Below are positions 44,407 through 54,436 of a stretch of 64,000 nt of DNA, piece after piece. The stretch is from Arthrobacter roseus (GTDB lineage: Bacteria; Actinomycetota; Actinomycetes; Actinomycetales; Micrococcaceae). Made by a program: the position numbers and the translations under genes. The notes beneath the pieces were generated by a model. It saw nothing but the letters and a program-made list of their open reading frames with translations. It made no database searches and had not been told where the DNA came from. The first letter of the stretch is position 1, and every line of letters starts with the position of its first letter. Where the stretch lies: contig NZ_JAFBCU010000001.1 of NCBI RefSeq assembly GCF_016907875.1, positions 310,001-374,000 on the forward strand, read 5' to 3'.

Positions 44407-45519
44407 CTATGCGCCGCGTTCCGCGATTTCCGCTGCGGCTTCAAGATAAGAAAGAGCCCCACTCGACGATGGGTCGTATGTCATGACTGTTTGCTGATAG
44501 CTCGGCGCTTCCGATATGCGTACAGACCGAGGGACTACTGCCTGGAGAACCTGTTTCGGGAAGTGCTCCCTGACTTCGCTGGCCACCTGCGAAGCCAGAT
44601 TCGTTCTGCCATCGTACATTGTAAGTAAAATGGTTGATACGACTAGATCCGCATTCAGATGCTTCTGAATCATTTCAATGTTCTTCAGCAATTGACTGAG
44701 GCCCTCGAGAGCGTAGTACTCACACTGAATAGGAATGAGCACTTCACGAGCGGCGACAAAGGCGTTCACGGTCAGTAGGCCCAGGCTAGGCGGGCAGTCG
44801 ATGAGAACGTAGTCAAGTCTCTCTTCGCCCTTTTCTGCGCGTTCTTTTTCATATAGATCAATGGCACGACTCAGTCGCTGCTCGCGAGCTACAAGCGAGA
44901 CCAACTCGATTTCGGCACCCGCAAGATGGATGGTGGCCGGTGCGCAGATAAGTCGTCCGATATCGGGGCACTGAGCCACCACTTGAGACAGGGGTACATC
45001 ATCAATGAGTACCTCATAAATGCTCTCTACTTCGGCATGATGCTCAATGCCCAACGCCGTTGAGGCATTCCCTTGAGGATCAATATCAATGACTAGAACA
45101 TTCAGACCCGCAGATGCCAAGGCCGCCGCCAGATTAACAGTTGTTGTGGTTTTACCCACGCCACCCTTCTGATTACTAACCGTGAGCACTCTAGTCTCCT
45201 GAGGCTTTGGGAGTTTGCGTCCCAACAGCTTCTCCCGCCTTTTGTTTTCACTCGCCAGTTCACGCGCCAGTGGGGTGCTCTCGTCCATACTCTCCATGAC
45301 GTCTAACACCTTGCTCTGGGAATCATCACCCTGGGAGCCGACATCCTTCGAAGGCCCAGGATTCACATCTATAGACGGCGATGTTTCACGTGAAACAATG
45401 CCAGTATTGGAAGGGTCTGCAAACACTTCCGGTTGGATTCTACGAATCTGGGTCGACAACACTGATCCTAGCATCGCGAATGCCGGCATCTTTCGTGCGG
45501 CAGAATCCTTACTTCCCAC
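44407..45519 (-). CDS. parA: chromosome partitioning ATPase ParA
   Basis: Deviant Walker ATPase that moves ParB-parS complexes. The core begins near residue 105: TRVLTVSNQKGGVGKTTTTVNLAAAL with the signature lysine, then VIDIDPQGNASTALGI, a switch region DYVLIDCPPSLGLLTVNAF, and TMYDGRTNLA. The ~100-residue N-terminal lead is charged and holds VSRET, encoded by a parS site. The start is uncertain; the frame opens at 45519 but an internal ATG (for example at MLGSV) may be used. It lies between parB and rsmG. Confidence 0.95.
   Translation of the reverse strand: MGSKDSAARKMPAFAMLGSVLSTQIRRIQPEVFADPSNTGIVSRETSPSIDVNPGPSKDVGSQGDDSQSKVLDVMESMDESTPLARELASENKRREKLLGRKLPKPQETRVLTVSNQKGGVGKTTTTVNLAAALASAGLNVLVIDIDPQGNASTALGIEHHAEVESIYEVLIDDVPLSQVVAQCPDIGRLICAPATIHLAGAEIELVSLVAREQRLSRAIDLYEKERAEKGEERLDYVLIDCPPSLGLLTVNAFVAAREVLIPIQCEYYALEGLSQLLKNIEMIQKHLNADLVVSTILLTMYDGRTNLASQVASEVREHFPKQVLQAVVPRSVRISEAPSYQQTVMTYDPSSSGALSYLEAAAEIAERGA
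45383..45396. promoter_or_regulatory. parS site 5, inside parA
   Basis: GTTTCACGTGAAAC, exact core in the 5' part of parA, read as VSRET. Confidence 0.93.
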
Positions 45520-45634
45520 TGTTCTTGCTCACTTTCCAACGCTCGCCTCAACCACTCTAGACTAGCCGTTCAAGGACTCACTCAGTCGCGCAACACAGTC
45601 AACTCCGGCTAGGAGGAATGAATGGAGGAGTCTA

Positions 45635-46288
45635 TCATGACGAACGACGTCTAACAACCTTTATCCTCACCACGGTGGTTGGCTGCTCAAGCAGGTCTTC
45701 CCCAACCGTTTGGATCTCAACGCTGGTGCCGCCGAGCTTTCGAATGATCTTCTCGGCCTTCTCCACTTCCAACTGTGCGCTTCGTCCCTTGATGGCGATT
45801 ACTTCACCGCCACCCTTGAGAAGCGGCATGGTCAGAGACGCGAGATTAGTCAGTGCCGATACAGCCCGCGCCGTTACGACATCAGCGGTGATCTGACCAA
45901 CAAATTGCTCCGCTCTTCCCCGAAGAATGCGCACATTCGGCAGTCCCAGGTCGGCCACGACTTCCTGAAGCCACTGGACTCGGCGATCGAGGGGCTCGAC
46001 AAGTGTCAACTCAAGGTCCGGCCTCGCGATCGCGAATGTCATCCCGGGCAACCCAGCGCCGCTGCCCACATCGGTAACGCGTGCGTCTGTAGCAATCAGC
46101 TCCGCGACCACGGCACAATTGAGTACGTGACGCCCCCACAAGCGCGGGATCTCGCGGGGGCCAAGCAGCCCACGCTCTATGCCGCTGGTAGCGAGGTGAC
46201 GGACATAGCGCTCAGCCAGCGGGAGTCCATCGCCGAAAATTCTCTGCGCGGCAGCCATTTCGGCACCGGCCAATACACCGTCACTCAT
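45635..46288 (-). CDS. rsmG: 16S rRNA (guanine527-N7)-methyltransferase
   Basis: SAM-dependent methylation of 16S rRNA G527; its loss gives low-level streptomycin resistance in many bacteria. 217 residues with LWGRHVLNCAVVAELI, the SAM loop VTDVGSGAGLPGMTFAIARP, LVEPLDRRVQWLQEVV and the VVTARAVSALTNLASLTMPLLKGGG segment. It sits in the conserved parA-rsmG-jag-yidC order, 33 bp after jag on the same strand. Confidence 0.96.
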   Translation of the reverse strand: MSDGVLAGAEMAAAQRIFGDGLPLAERYVRHLATSGIERGLLGPREIPRLWGRHVLNCAVVAELIATDARVTDVGSGAGLPGMTFAIARPDLELTLVEPLDRRVQWLQEVVADLGLPNVRILRGRAEQFVGQITADVVTARAVSALTNLASLTMPLLKGGGEVIAIKGRSAQLEVEKAEKIIRKLGGTSVEIQTVGEDLLEQPTTVVRIKVVRRRSS

Positions 46289-46321
46289 ACCCGGACCATC
46301 GAAAAGTGTTCCACCTCCAAC

Positions 46322-46858
46322 TCAGTCTTCCGGAAGAGAAACCACAATGTGGCGCCGAGAACCCTCACCGTGGGATTCCGAAATTAGCCCTAGTTCGGCA
46401 ACCACGTCATGAACAATCTTCCGCTCGTAGGCACTCATGGGCTTCAGCGAGACCGGTTCGTGCGTCTCCTTGACGTCATCCACTGCCTTCTCCGCGAGTT
46501 GCTGGAGTTCTTCACCACGCTCTTCGCGGTAACCGGTGATGTCCAGTACCAGCCGCGAACGATTACCGGTTGAGGTCAGCACCGATAACCGAGCGAGCTC
46601 CTGAAGAGCTTCGAGCACTTCACCATCACGTCCAACGAGGCTATCAAGGCTGCTGTTGTCATCCTCTTCAGAAAGGACCGAGATGTAAGTTCGTCCATTG
46701 CGGACCTCGATATCGATATCGCCATCCATATCAGCGATATCCAGGAGTTCTTCGAGGTAGTCAGCGGCTACGTCGCCCTCTTCCTCAAGTCGGCTCACGG
46801 GTGTGGTTTCCTCGTCCTGAGCGGTCTCGGTCGAGTCTGTGGATTCCTCTGTCGTCAT
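46322..46858 (-). CDS. jag: Jag/KhpB-type RNA-binding protein (KH and R3H domains)
   Basis: 178 residues. An acidic lead (to ~residue 30) is followed by a KH domain (LVGRDGEVLEALQELARLSV) and a C-terminal R3H domain (PMSAYERKIVHDVVAELGLISESHGEGSRRHIVVSLPED), whose RHxxV motif binds single-stranded nucleic acid. Homologues bind many small RNAs and act in cell-elongation control in firmicutes. The ATG overlaps the yidC stop by four bases (ATGA), so the two are coupled. Confidence 0.93.
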   Translation of the reverse strand: MTTEESTDSTETAQDEETTPVSRLEEEGDVAADYLEELLDIADMDGDIDIEVRNGRTYISVLSEEDDNSSLDSLVGRDGEVLEALQELARLSVLTSTGNRSRLVLDITGYREERGEELQQLAEKAVDDVKETHEPVSLKPMSAYERKIVHDVVAELGLISESHGEGSRRHIVVSLPED

Positions 46859-47820
46859 TTCCTTTTCCTCTTCTTACGCTGTGGCTGGACCCGCTGCACT
46901 CTGGGGGCGGGGGTGATCTCTTCAACCGGCTCGGAATTCTTCTTTTCGCCGAGTAGGGGGACCATGGGCAGTCCCTTCCGGGCACGACGCTCCGCCAGCG
47001 CCTTGGCAGCAGGTGATCCAGGGGTGGGCATACGACGAATGACGTAGAACTGCTGGACCATGGTCCAGATATTCGTGGTGGTCCAGTAAACCAGCACGCC
47101 GATGGGGAAGTTGATACCACCGATTCCGAACACGACCGGGAGAATATACAGCATCATCTTCTGCTGCTTCATGAAGGGGCTCTGCATGGCCTCTTCAGAC
47201 ATGTTCTTGGCCATGATCTGCTTCTGCGTGATGAACTGCGAAGCCGTCATGGCGAGAATCATGACAATCGAGAGCAAAATGACGCTGATGTTGCCGTTTC
47301 CACCGAACGAGCCCAAGAAAGTCGACGATAGTGGGGCACCAAATATGGTCGCGGCATCGAATTGTTTGACAGCCTCAGCGCTGAGCGCGCCGATGGAACG
47401 ACCTTCATCACTCGCACCCGAGACACCATTGAGTACTCTGAACAGCGCGAAGAAGAACGGCATCTGGATAAGGATGGGCAGACACGCGGCAAAGGGGTTA
47501 GTGCCGTGCTTCTTGTAGAGCGCCATCTGCTCCTGCGTCATTGCCTGACGCGACAGCTGGTCTGTTTTACCCTTGTACTTCTGCTGAAGTTTCCGAAGAT
47601 CAGGCTGAAGTGCCTGCATTCCACGTTGCGCCTTGATTTGCTTCACGAAGATGGGAATCAATGCCGCACGGATCACCAGAACCAGTCCAACAATGGACAA
47701 GGTCCAGGTCCATCCCGAACCAGACTCCATTCCCAAAAAGGTGAACAACTCGTGGAAGGCCTGCATCACCCATGAGACCAGCCATTGGAATGGGGACAGT
47801 ATTGTGTCCAGGAAACCCAT
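46855..47820 (-). CDS. yidC: membrane protein insertase YidC/Oxa1
   Basis: Inserts and folds inner-membrane proteins with or without SecYEG. 321 residues, five helices in the actinobacterial arrangement: WTLSIVGLVLVIRAALIPIFVKQIKAQR (with the conserved positively charged groove residue), LPILIQMPFFFALFRVLN, FGIGGINFPIGVLVYWTTTNIWTMVQQF, and a basic tail ending QRKKRKRK that contacts the ribosome. It is preceded by yidD and rnpA and overlaps jag. Confidence 0.96.
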   Translation of the reverse strand: MGFLDTILSPFQWLVSWVMQAFHELFTFLGMESGSGWTWTLSIVGLVLVIRAALIPIFVKQIKAQRGMQALQPDLRKLQQKYKGKTDQLSRQAMTQEQMALYKKHGTNPFAACLPILIQMPFFFALFRVLNGVSGASDEGRSIGALSAEAVKQFDAATIFGAPLSSTFLGSFGGNGNISVILLSIVMILAMTASQFITQKQIMAKNMSEEAMQSPFMKQQKMMLYILPVVFGIGGINFPIGVLVYWTTTNIWTMVQQFYVIRRMPTPGSPAAKALAERRARKGLPMVPLLGEKKNSEPVEEITPAPRVQRVQPQRKKRKRK

Positions 47821-47829
47821 TTACTCTCC

Positions 47830-48201
47830 TCAAGCCGTCTTGCGGCTGTCTATGTCTGCCGGAATGACAGGGTGATTCAGCACCAAGATGCGTGGAATGT
47901 CTTCGTGATTCCAGGTGCGGTTACCAGCTGGCACGGGATCAACGCCACCTAGGTTCCAAGGATGACACTTGGCCAGCCGTCTGGCCGCCAACCAACAACC
48001 TTTGACGGCCCCGTGCACGGTCACTGCTTCGAGTGCGTACGCAGAGCAAGAAGGGAAAAAGCGGCAGACAGGACCATAAAGCGGCGAAATGACCTTGCGA
48101 TATACCGAAAGGAAACCCATGATCACAAGCCGTGGACATCCGTAGACAAATCGCAAAGCTCGGACCACGGCCGCAGAGAGGAATCTAGCCATCCGGTTCA
48201 C
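47830..48201 (-). CDS. yidD: membrane protein insertion efficiency factor YidD
   Basis: 123-residue amphipathic protein. The family core is [59 protein letters not shown], with the four conserved cysteines. It associates with the inner membrane and supports YidC insertion. The start overlaps the end of rnpA by four bases. Confidence 0.94.
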   Translation of the reverse strand: MNRMARFLSAAVVRALRFVYGCPRLVIMGFLSVYRKVISPLYGPVCRFFPSCSAYALEAVTVHGAVKGCWLAARRLAKCHPWNLGGVDPVPAGNRTWNHEDIPRILVLNHPVIPADIDSRKTA

Positions 48202-48557
48202 GGCACTTTCCTCTCTTCCAAACGACTCACTACCTTGGACAAGGCACTGTTAAAGTCTGCCTCGATTTCTGTCCACTCAGCTTCTGCTGCTGGCGGTAAT
48301 GCCCGAACAACAACATCCACGCCGTTGGCCACATTCGCCAAAGACAAGGCTGCGCATTCACGTAGCCTTCTCTTAACGACGTTACGGGCTACAGCGTTCC
48401 CTACCGCTTTGGACACAATGAATCCAAAGCGGCTGGGTTCCGCTGATTCCCTCGCCGCCGCATATACGACCACGTTCCGGCGCCCATAGCGGGAACCGGA
48501 ACGTACGGCGTTGGAAAAGTCAGCTGACGTTCGAATCCGCCGACGCTTGGCAAGCAC
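48198..48557 (-). CDS. rnpA: ribonuclease P protein component
   Basis: Protein subunit of RNase P, 119 residues. The conserved RNR motif is in [23 protein letters not shown], and the N-terminus [25 protein letters not shown] is typical. GTG start. It lies 67 bp downstream of rpmH on the same strand, in the conserved rpmH-rnpA-yidD-yidC order, and overlaps yidD. Confidence 0.95.
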   Translation of the reverse strand: MLAKRRRIRTSADFSNAVRSGSRYGRRNVVVYAAARESAEPSRFGFIVSKAVGNAVARNVVKRRLRECAALSLANVANGVDVVVRALPPAAEAEWTEIEADFNSALSKVVSRLEERKVP

Positions 48558-48624
48558 CTAGCTGGCCAGTCGGATCAGAACGAAGTAGTGCCGAAGCAAA
48601 ACTGACACGTTGATGTTTTTTGGG

Positions 48625-48762
48625 TTAGGCCGAAAGTTCGATGCGTCCCTTACCGCGACGTGCGGCAAGGATTGCACGCCCTGCGCGGGTACGCATGCGA
48701 AGGCGGAAGCCGTGCTTTTTGGCACGACGGCGATTATTCGGCTGAAAAGTCCGCTTGCTCAC
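48625..48762 (-). CDS. rpmH: 50S ribosomal protein L34
   Basis: 45 residues from a GTG at 48762: [20 protein letters not shown], then [18 protein letters not shown], ending ELSA. This is an unmistakable L34. It is the first gene of the minus-strand block leaving the origin and diverges from dnaA. Confidence 0.97.
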   Translation of the reverse strand: MSKRTFQPNNRRRAKKHGFRLRMRTRAGRAILAARRGKGRIELSA

Positions 48763-49240
48763 GGTGATTACTCCAAGACGATCAAATGACGTAGCCGGAA
48801 GAGTGCCGGCATTGTGCGCCAGACCAGGACCAGTACGTGATTATTCAGCATCTGACGGTCCGCTGTGCAGCCGGTTTATGGGCATGCAACAGTGCAGAAA
48901 GCAGACACAAAGGACTACATAACGTTAGGCGTGCAGGTACCGGCTCGTCAAACCGTACCCATCTGAGAGGGCATAATCGCCTCGATATCCTGTTGACTGT
49001 TGGTGTCCACAGATTGTGGATAAGTAGGGCCCCGCACCGTCGTGACAGCCAAAAGGTTACCAAGAGACCTCCCAAGGAGCCAGTTATCCACATGCTCCTT
49101 CCTGCGTAGGGTCAGCTATCTTCTCCTCTTTTCATCCCTTAGGCTTGCCCAAGGCCATATTTATCCACCATCTGTGTATAAGTCTGTGGATAGCGGACAG
49201 ATCAGCGGTCAGACCATCATGTACTACCTGAGGGGCTCCA
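48763..49240. promoter_or_regulatory. rpmH-dnaA intergenic region with DnaA boxes
   Basis: Two boxes match TTATCCACA exactly: TTGTGGATAA at 49015-49024 (reverse) and TTATCCACA at 49084-49092. Near-matches are TTATCCACC (49161-49169), TGTGTATAA (49173-49181) and TGTGGATAG (49185-49193). It holds the divergent rpmH and dnaA promoters, so the boxes probably give dnaA autoregulation and may add to the origin. Confidence 0.75.
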
Positions 49241-50656
49241 TTGGGCGCGAACGAACACGATGATCTAGGGAGTGCCTGGCGCACCGTCCTGCGGTCGCTG
49301 GATCATGATGGCCGGGTGACTCCACGACAGCGTGGATTTGTCATTTTGGCCCAGGCACAGGGTCTTATCGGCACAACGTTGTTGATCGCTGTTCCCAATG
49401 AATTGACGCGCGAAGTACTCCAATCCCAGCTCAAGGATTCTCTTGATGATGCTCTCCGCGAAGTCTTCGAAGAAGATATTCAATGCGCTTTCGTCATCGA
49501 CCCAGCCCTTACACCTACTGCGGATGCCGAACCGGAGGCAACAGTTGAGCGGATTCCCGTCACAAAACCTCGTCCTGAACCAGCTCCATCACCGGCGTTG
49601 CCCAGCGATAATCAAGAATCTGGCCGGTTGAATCCGAAGTATCTCTTCGACACCTTCGTCATTGGATCGTCAAACAGATTTGCTCATGCGGCCGCCGTGG
49701 CAGTTGCCGAAGCGCCAGCCAAGGCCTACAACCCACTGTTTATCTATGGCGATTCCGGTCTCGGTAAGACACACCTTCTGCATGCCATCGGCCACTACGC
49801 CCAGCACCTCTACACAGGCATCCGAGTCAGGTATGTAAATTCGGAAGAGTTCACCAATGACTTCATCAACTCCATCCGGTACGACGAGGGAACGAGCTTC
49901 AAACAGCTGTACCGGAACGTCGATATCCTCCTCATCGACGACATCCAGTTCCTCTCCGGTAAGGAAGCCACCCAAGAGGAGTTCTTTCACACGTTCAATG
50001 CCCTCCACAATCACAACAAACAGGTAGTCATTACCTCGGATCAGCCTCCGAAGTTGCTTTCCGGGTTTGAAGATCGGATGCGGTCGAGGTTCGAATGGGG
50101 TCTTCTAACTGACATTCAGCCTCCCGAGCTGGAAACTCGCATCGCGATACTTCGGAAAAAGGCCATCAGTGAAGGCCTTTCTGCACCCGATGATGTGCTG
50201 GAATACATTGCATCCAAGATCTCCACGAACATCCGCGAACTTGAGGGCGCCCTTATCCGGGTTACCGCGTTCGCAAGCCTGAACAGGCAGACCGTCGATA
50301 TGGGTCTGGCTGAAATTGTCCTCAAGGACCTCATTACCGACGATGGCGCGCGGGAGATCACCGCATCGGTAATCATTGGCCAGACTGCATCCTACTTTCA
50401 GATCAGCCTTGAGGAACTGTGCAGCAAATCACGCACACGCACCCTCGTGACCGCCCGACAAATTGCCATGTATCTGTGTCGGGAACTGACAGATATGTCC
50501 CTACCAAAAATCGGTCAGGAACTTGGCGGACGCGATCACACCACCGTGATCCATGCGGATCGTAAGATCCGCCAACTCATGGCTGAACGCCGCGTCATTT
50601 ACAACCAGGTCACCGAACTCACCAACCGCATCAAGCAGCAGCAGCGTGAAAAGTAG
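49241..50656 (+). CDS. dnaA: chromosomal replication initiator protein DnaA
   Basis: Initiator ATPase, 471 residues. Domain I (1-90) is followed by a proline-rich linker (100-125), the AAA+ domain with Walker [12 protein letters not shown] (residues 170-180), Walker [11 protein letters not shown] and the sensor region SSRFE-type [12 protein letters not shown], and domain IV with the DnaA-box signature [14 protein letters not shown]. The start is TTG at 49241, after GAGGGG. Boxes on both sides of the gene fit initiation and autoregulation. Confidence 0.97.
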   Translation: MGANEHDDLGSAWRTVLRSLDHDGRVTPRQRGFVILAQAQGLIGTTLLIAVPNELTREVLQSQLKDSLDDALREVFEEDIQCAFVIDPALTPTADAEPEATVERIPVTKPRPEPAPSPALPSDNQESGRLNPKYLFDTFVIGSSNRFAHAAAVAVAEAPAKAYNPLFIYGDSGLGKTHLLHAIGHYAQHLYTGIRVRYVNSEEFTNDFINSIRYDEGTSFKQLYRNVDILLIDDIQFLSGKEATQEEFFHTFNALHNHNKQVVITSDQPPKLLSGFEDRMRSRFEWGLLTDIQPPELETRIAILRKKAISEGLSAPDDVLEYIASKISTNIRELEGALIRVTAFASLNRQTVDMGLAEIVLKDLITDDGAREITASVIIGQTASYFQISLEELCSKSRTRTLVTARQIAMYLCRELTDMSLPKIGQELGGRDHTTVIHADRKIRQLMAERRVIYNQVTELTNRIKQQQREK

Positions 50657-51118
50657 CTTCCTGACCGTAATGACACTCACGTAATTAACAGGTGTGGATG
50701 AACCTGTGGATAACTACTGGACAAGCGCCGCTTTATGTCTAACAACTCTCCACCTCCCTGTGGACAACAGAATCATCCCTTTTTTCATCCACACCCCTCT
50801 GGGACAACCACCGGTGGCTTTCCCCACGTTCTACACAGCCCAGATCGGCTCATACCCGGTCAAGGAATAGGTTATCCACAGAATCCACAGGCGTTATTAC
50901 CACTACTAACCCTTAACCTCTGGACTCTTTACCAAATAACATCATCACACTGCCGCACCAGGTTGGGACTGCCCCTCCGGTGCAGTTAGAGGCACCAGGG
51001 CGCTAAGCTGTCTGAAAGTAATGTTCCACCGCATTTCCTTGACTCCCCGCGACATCGACGGGTCGCCGAGGACAAGATGCCAAGGATTCTCATCGTCTAA
51101 GAAAGGCGGCACCCTTCA
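50657..51118. other. replication origin oriC
   Basis: This dnaA-dnaN interval holds exact DnaA boxes at 50705-50713 (TGTGGATAA, reverse) and 50872-50880 (TTATCCACA). One-mismatch boxes are at 50759-50767 (TGTGGACAA) and 50785-50793 (TCATCCACA), with a degenerate one at 50881-50889. An A/T-rich stretch without boxes (about 50891-50945) follows and is the likely unwinding element. The place between dnaA and dnaN is the actinobacterial norm. Confidence 0.85.
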
Positions 51119-52243
51119 GTGAAGTTCAGAGTTGAGCGGGATGTACTGGCCGAAGCCGTTACGTGGACAGCCCGTTCACTGTCACCCCGCCCGCCGGTTC
51201 CAGTTCTCTCAGGGTTGCTCATCAAAGCGGAAAACGGTTCCGTGAGCCTTGCTAGTTTCGATTATGAAATTTCGGCTCGTTTACGGATCCCGGCCGACAT
51301 CTCCGAAGAAGGATCGATTCTTGTCTCGGGACGCCTTCTGGCAGATATCTGTCGTAGCCTCCCATCGGCTCCGGTTGAAGTGATAACTGATGGTTCCAAG
51401 GTGACGCTCATGTGTCGTAGCAGCCGCTTCAACCTTTCAACCATGCCTGTGGGAGAGTACCCGGAGCTCCCTGCTCTGCCTGACGTCAGCGGGGTTGTCG
51501 ACGGTGAAGCATTCTCACAAGCCGTTTCACAGGTCATCATCGCTGCAAGTCGCGATGACACTCTGCCGATTCTTACCGGAGTCCGGATGGAGATCGAGGA
51601 TAACCTCATTACATTCTTGGCAACGGACCGATACCGTTTGGCATTACGTGAGGTCTCCTGGAAGCCAACGACGCCGGGTATTTCAACATCTGTACTCGTT
51701 AAGGCCAAAACTCTGAACGAAGTTGCTCGAACGCTGGGATCGGCAGGGGATCTGAACATAGCGCTCTCGGATGACAACGAACTCATCGGGTTCGAAAGTG
51801 GTGGGCGGCGGACAACATCTCTGCTCGTGGATGGGGATTATCCAAAGATTAGGTCGTTGTTTCCCGAGACCACACCTATCCACGCAACGGTTGAGACCAG
51901 CAGCCTTGTCGAGGCCGTGCGGCGGGTCTCACTAGTCGCGGAGCGGAACACAGCAGTGCGCATGGCCTTTACCGAAGGTCAGGTAACTCTTGACGCCGGA
52001 ACTGGCGAGGATGCCCAGGCCTCAGAGGCCATTGAGGCCTCTCTAATCGGTGATGACATCACCGTGGCTTTCAATCCGCAGTACCTCAGTGAGGGACTGA
52101 ACGCGTTCTCCAGCAAGTATGTTCGGTTCTCTTTTACCACTCCGCCGAAGCCCGCTGTTGTATCGGCCCAGAAAGAATTGAACGGCGATGACCAAGACGA
52201 CTATAAATATCTCCTAATGCCTGTGAGATTGTCGAATCATTAG
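51119..52243 (+). CDS. dnaN: DNA polymerase III sliding clamp beta subunit
   Basis: Ring-shaped processivity clamp, 374 residues in three similar domains: the first opens MKFRVERDVLAEAVTWTARSL, the second begins near VVDGEAFSQAVSQVIIAASRDDTLPILTG, and the third near HATVETSSLVEAVRRVSLVAERN. It ends YKYLLMPVRL, the canonical C-terminal strand that forms the client-peptide pocket. A GTG start follows GAAAGGCGG. Confidence 0.97.
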   Translation: MKFRVERDVLAEAVTWTARSLSPRPPVPVLSGLLIKAENGSVSLASFDYEISARLRIPADISEEGSILVSGRLLADICRSLPSAPVEVITDGSKVTLMCRSSRFNLSTMPVGEYPELPALPDVSGVVDGEAFSQAVSQVIIAASRDDTLPILTGVRMEIEDNLITFLATDRYRLALREVSWKPTTPGISTSVLVKAKTLNEVARTLGSAGDLNIALSDDNELIGFESGGRRTTSLLVDGDYPKIRSLFPETTPIHATVETSSLVEAVRRVSLVAERNTAVRMAFTEGQVTLDAGTGEDAQASEAIEASLIGDDITVAFNPQYLSEGLNAFSSKYVRFSFTTPPKPAVVSAQKELNGDDQDDYKYLLMPVRLSNH

Positions 52244-52291
52244 CTCCCACGGTGCCAACCCGCACCAGCTACGTCAGGAAGAGTGATTAAT

Positions 52292-53218
52292 ATGCATATT
52301 GGTCTCATCGGACTTGGAAAAATGGGAGCGAACATGCGAGACCGGCTCCGTGAGGCCGGGATTGATGTCACCGGCTATGACCGCAAACCGGAGATCTCGG
52401 ATGCGGCGAGTGTTGTCGATATGATTCAGAAAATACCGTCCCGCCGCATCATCTGGGTCATGGTTCCTTCTGGTGAGGTCACCGATTCGGTTATTACCGA
52501 ACTGAGTGAGAATCTCGATCCCGGCGATATGGTGATCGACGGCGGAAACTCACGCTTTACTGAAGACCAAAAACACTTCGCGCTGTTGTCGAAGAAGAAG
52601 ATCTCTTTTCTGGACTGCGGGGTATCCGGTGGTGTCTGGGGACTCAAGAACGGCTATGGTCTGATGGCTGGCGGTGATGCAGAGGATATTGAGCGGGCCA
52701 TGCCCATCTTCGATGCGTTGAGACCCGAGGGAGAACGTGAAGAGAGCTTTGTCCATGTAGGTGATTCTGGTGCGGGCCATTACGCAAAGATGGTTCATAA
52801 CGGTATTGAGTATGGTCTGATGCAGGCATATGCCGAAGGCTATGAACTTCTTGAAGCCAAAGACATCATCAAAAATGTGCATGGTACATTCCGCGCCTGG
52901 CAGCAGGGAACCGTTGTTCGCTCCTGGTTGCTTGACCTCATGGTTCAGGCGCTGGAAGAAGACCCTAGACTGGAGAGAATTGCTGGGTACGTAGAGGATT
53001 CTGGAGAAGGTCGGTGGACTGTCGAAGAGGCTGTGGCCAACGCTGTGCCAGCACCTGTCATTTCTGCAGCGCTTTTTGCCCGGTTTGCCTCACGCCAGGA
53101 TGATTCGCCTGCAATGAAGATGGTCTCGGCGTTGAGGAACCAGTTCGGTGGACATGCAGTTAGGGCTGCCGCGGTCAAGCAACCTGAGGACAAGCAGGTT
53201 CCTGATCTTCCGGAGTGA
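52292..53218 (+). CDS. gnd: 6-phosphogluconate dehydrogenase, decarboxylating (short GndA form)
   Basis: Oxidises 6-phosphogluconate to ribulose 5-phosphate and CO2. 308 residues from the ATG at 52292, the length of the short GntZ/Gnd2-type enzyme. Cofactor motif GLIGLGKMGANM, substrate motif CGVSGGVWGLKNGYGLMAGG, and catalytic Lys in SGAGHYAKMVHNGIEYGLMQAYAEG. The missing second helical domain of the long form is normal for this group. Its place between dnaN and recF is the Micrococcaceae and Streptomyces arrangement. Confidence 0.93.
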   Translation: MHIGLIGLGKMGANMRDRLREAGIDVTGYDRKPEISDAASVVDMIQKIPSRRIIWVMVPSGEVTDSVITELSENLDPGDMVIDGGNSRFTEDQKHFALLSKKKISFLDCGVSGGVWGLKNGYGLMAGGDAEDIERAMPIFDALRPEGEREESFVHVGDSGAGHYAKMVHNGIEYGLMQAYAEGYELLEAKDIIKNVHGTFRAWQQGTVVRSWLLDLMVQALEEDPRLERIAGYVEDSGEGRWTVEEAVANAVPAPVISAALFARFASRQDDSPAMKMVSALRNQFGGHAVRAAAVKQPEDKQVPDLPE

Positions 53219-53257
53219 TCCAGACTGTGGAAAATTGATTGGCGGGGCACAGAGACC

Positions 53258-54436
53258 ATGTTCTTAGAGCTGTTGTCGTTGTCAGATTTCCGTACTTACG
53301 AGCAGTTGGACGTGAGGCTGACGGTTGGGGCCACGGTTTTTGTAGGTCCCAATGGGATTGGGAAAACCAATATCCTTGAGGCAATGGGATACCTTTCCAC
53401 GCTGAGTTCACACAGGGTTAGTTCAGATGCTCCCCTGATCCGGTTCGGCTCTGAACGGGCGCTGATTCGCGCAAAAATGATCCGCGGTGGACAGACGTCA
53501 TCACTGGAACTTGAGATCAACGGGAGCAAAGCCAACCGGGCTCGGATAAATAGAGGGAATCCGGGCAGAGCCAGGGATGTGTTGGGCATCTGCAGAACAG
53601 TAATGTTTGCCCCTGAGGATTTGGCACTGGTTAAAGGTGATCCAGGAATTCGGCGGCGCTTTCTGGATGAGCTGATGGTTTCCCTCGTTCCACACCACGC
53701 GGCGACACGCACAGACTATGAGCGAGTTCTGAAACAGCGAAATGCGCTGTTGAAGTCCTCCAGAGGTGGTCGCTTCACCTCGGGTCACGAGGCCACTCTT
53801 GACGTCTGGGATCAGCACATGGCGCAGGCAGCGGCTCGGTTGTTGCACGCACGCATCGATGTATTGAAACAGTTGGAACCTCATTTTGCTAGGGCATATG
53901 GTGAGCTGACGGACGGTTCCAAAGCGGCGCGCGCAGTGTATCAATCCAGTCTGGAGATCACCGAAGACGAGGATGCGAAGGTGGGAATCCAAAGAGGAGA
54001 CTCTCCACCGGGTAGGCCTGTGGGGTCCATCGAAGACACAACACTGAGGTATCTCGAAGCTTTTTGCACTGTTCGAAAGAAGGAACTGGAACGCGGTATT
54101 TCGCTCGTTGGTCCCCACCGTGATGATATCCAATTGGTTTTGGGTTCCGCACCGGCAAAAGGTTTTGCGTCGCACGGTGAGAGCTGGTCTGTCGCCTTGT
54201 CTCTTCGAATTGGTTCCTACTATCTGTTGTGTGAAGATGATCCCGCTCCGGGTGCTACACCCGTGCTGATGCTTGACGACGTTTTTGCTGAGCTCGATCG
54301 GCAGCGGCGGACAAAGCTTGCGGCCATAGTTTCAACCGCGGAGCAGGTTCTGCTGACAGCTGCGGTGCTGGAGGACATCCCTGAAACCCTTGAAGCCCGT
54401 CGTGTGAACGTGGTGGCCGGTGGTATCAGTGAGTGA
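53258..54436 (+). CDS. recF: DNA replication and repair protein RecF
   Basis: SMC-like ATPase that loads RecA at gaps. 392 residues: Walker A GPNGIGKTNILEAMGYLS, signature-like region SVALSLRIGSYYLLCED, and Walker B PVLMLDDVFAELDRQRR. An insertion with charged residues (about 240-260) is present. It starts 39 bp after gnd. Its stop overlaps the start of the DUF721 gene. Confidence 0.96.
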   Translation: MFLELLSLSDFRTYEQLDVRLTVGATVFVGPNGIGKTNILEAMGYLSTLSSHRVSSDAPLIRFGSERALIRAKMIRGGQTSSLELEINGSKANRARINRGNPGRARDVLGICRTVMFAPEDLALVKGDPGIRRRFLDELMVSLVPHHAATRTDYERVLKQRNALLKSSRGGRFTSGHEATLDVWDQHMAQAAARLLHARIDVLKQLEPHFARAYGELTDGSKAARAVYQSSLEITEDEDAKVGIQRGDSPPGRPVGSIEDTTLRYLEAFCTVRKKELERGISLVGPHRDDIQLVLGSAPAKGFASHGESWSVALSLRIGSYYLLCEDDPAPGATPVLMLDDVFAELDRQRRTKLAAIVSTAEQVLLTAAVLEDIPETLEARRVNVVAGGISE

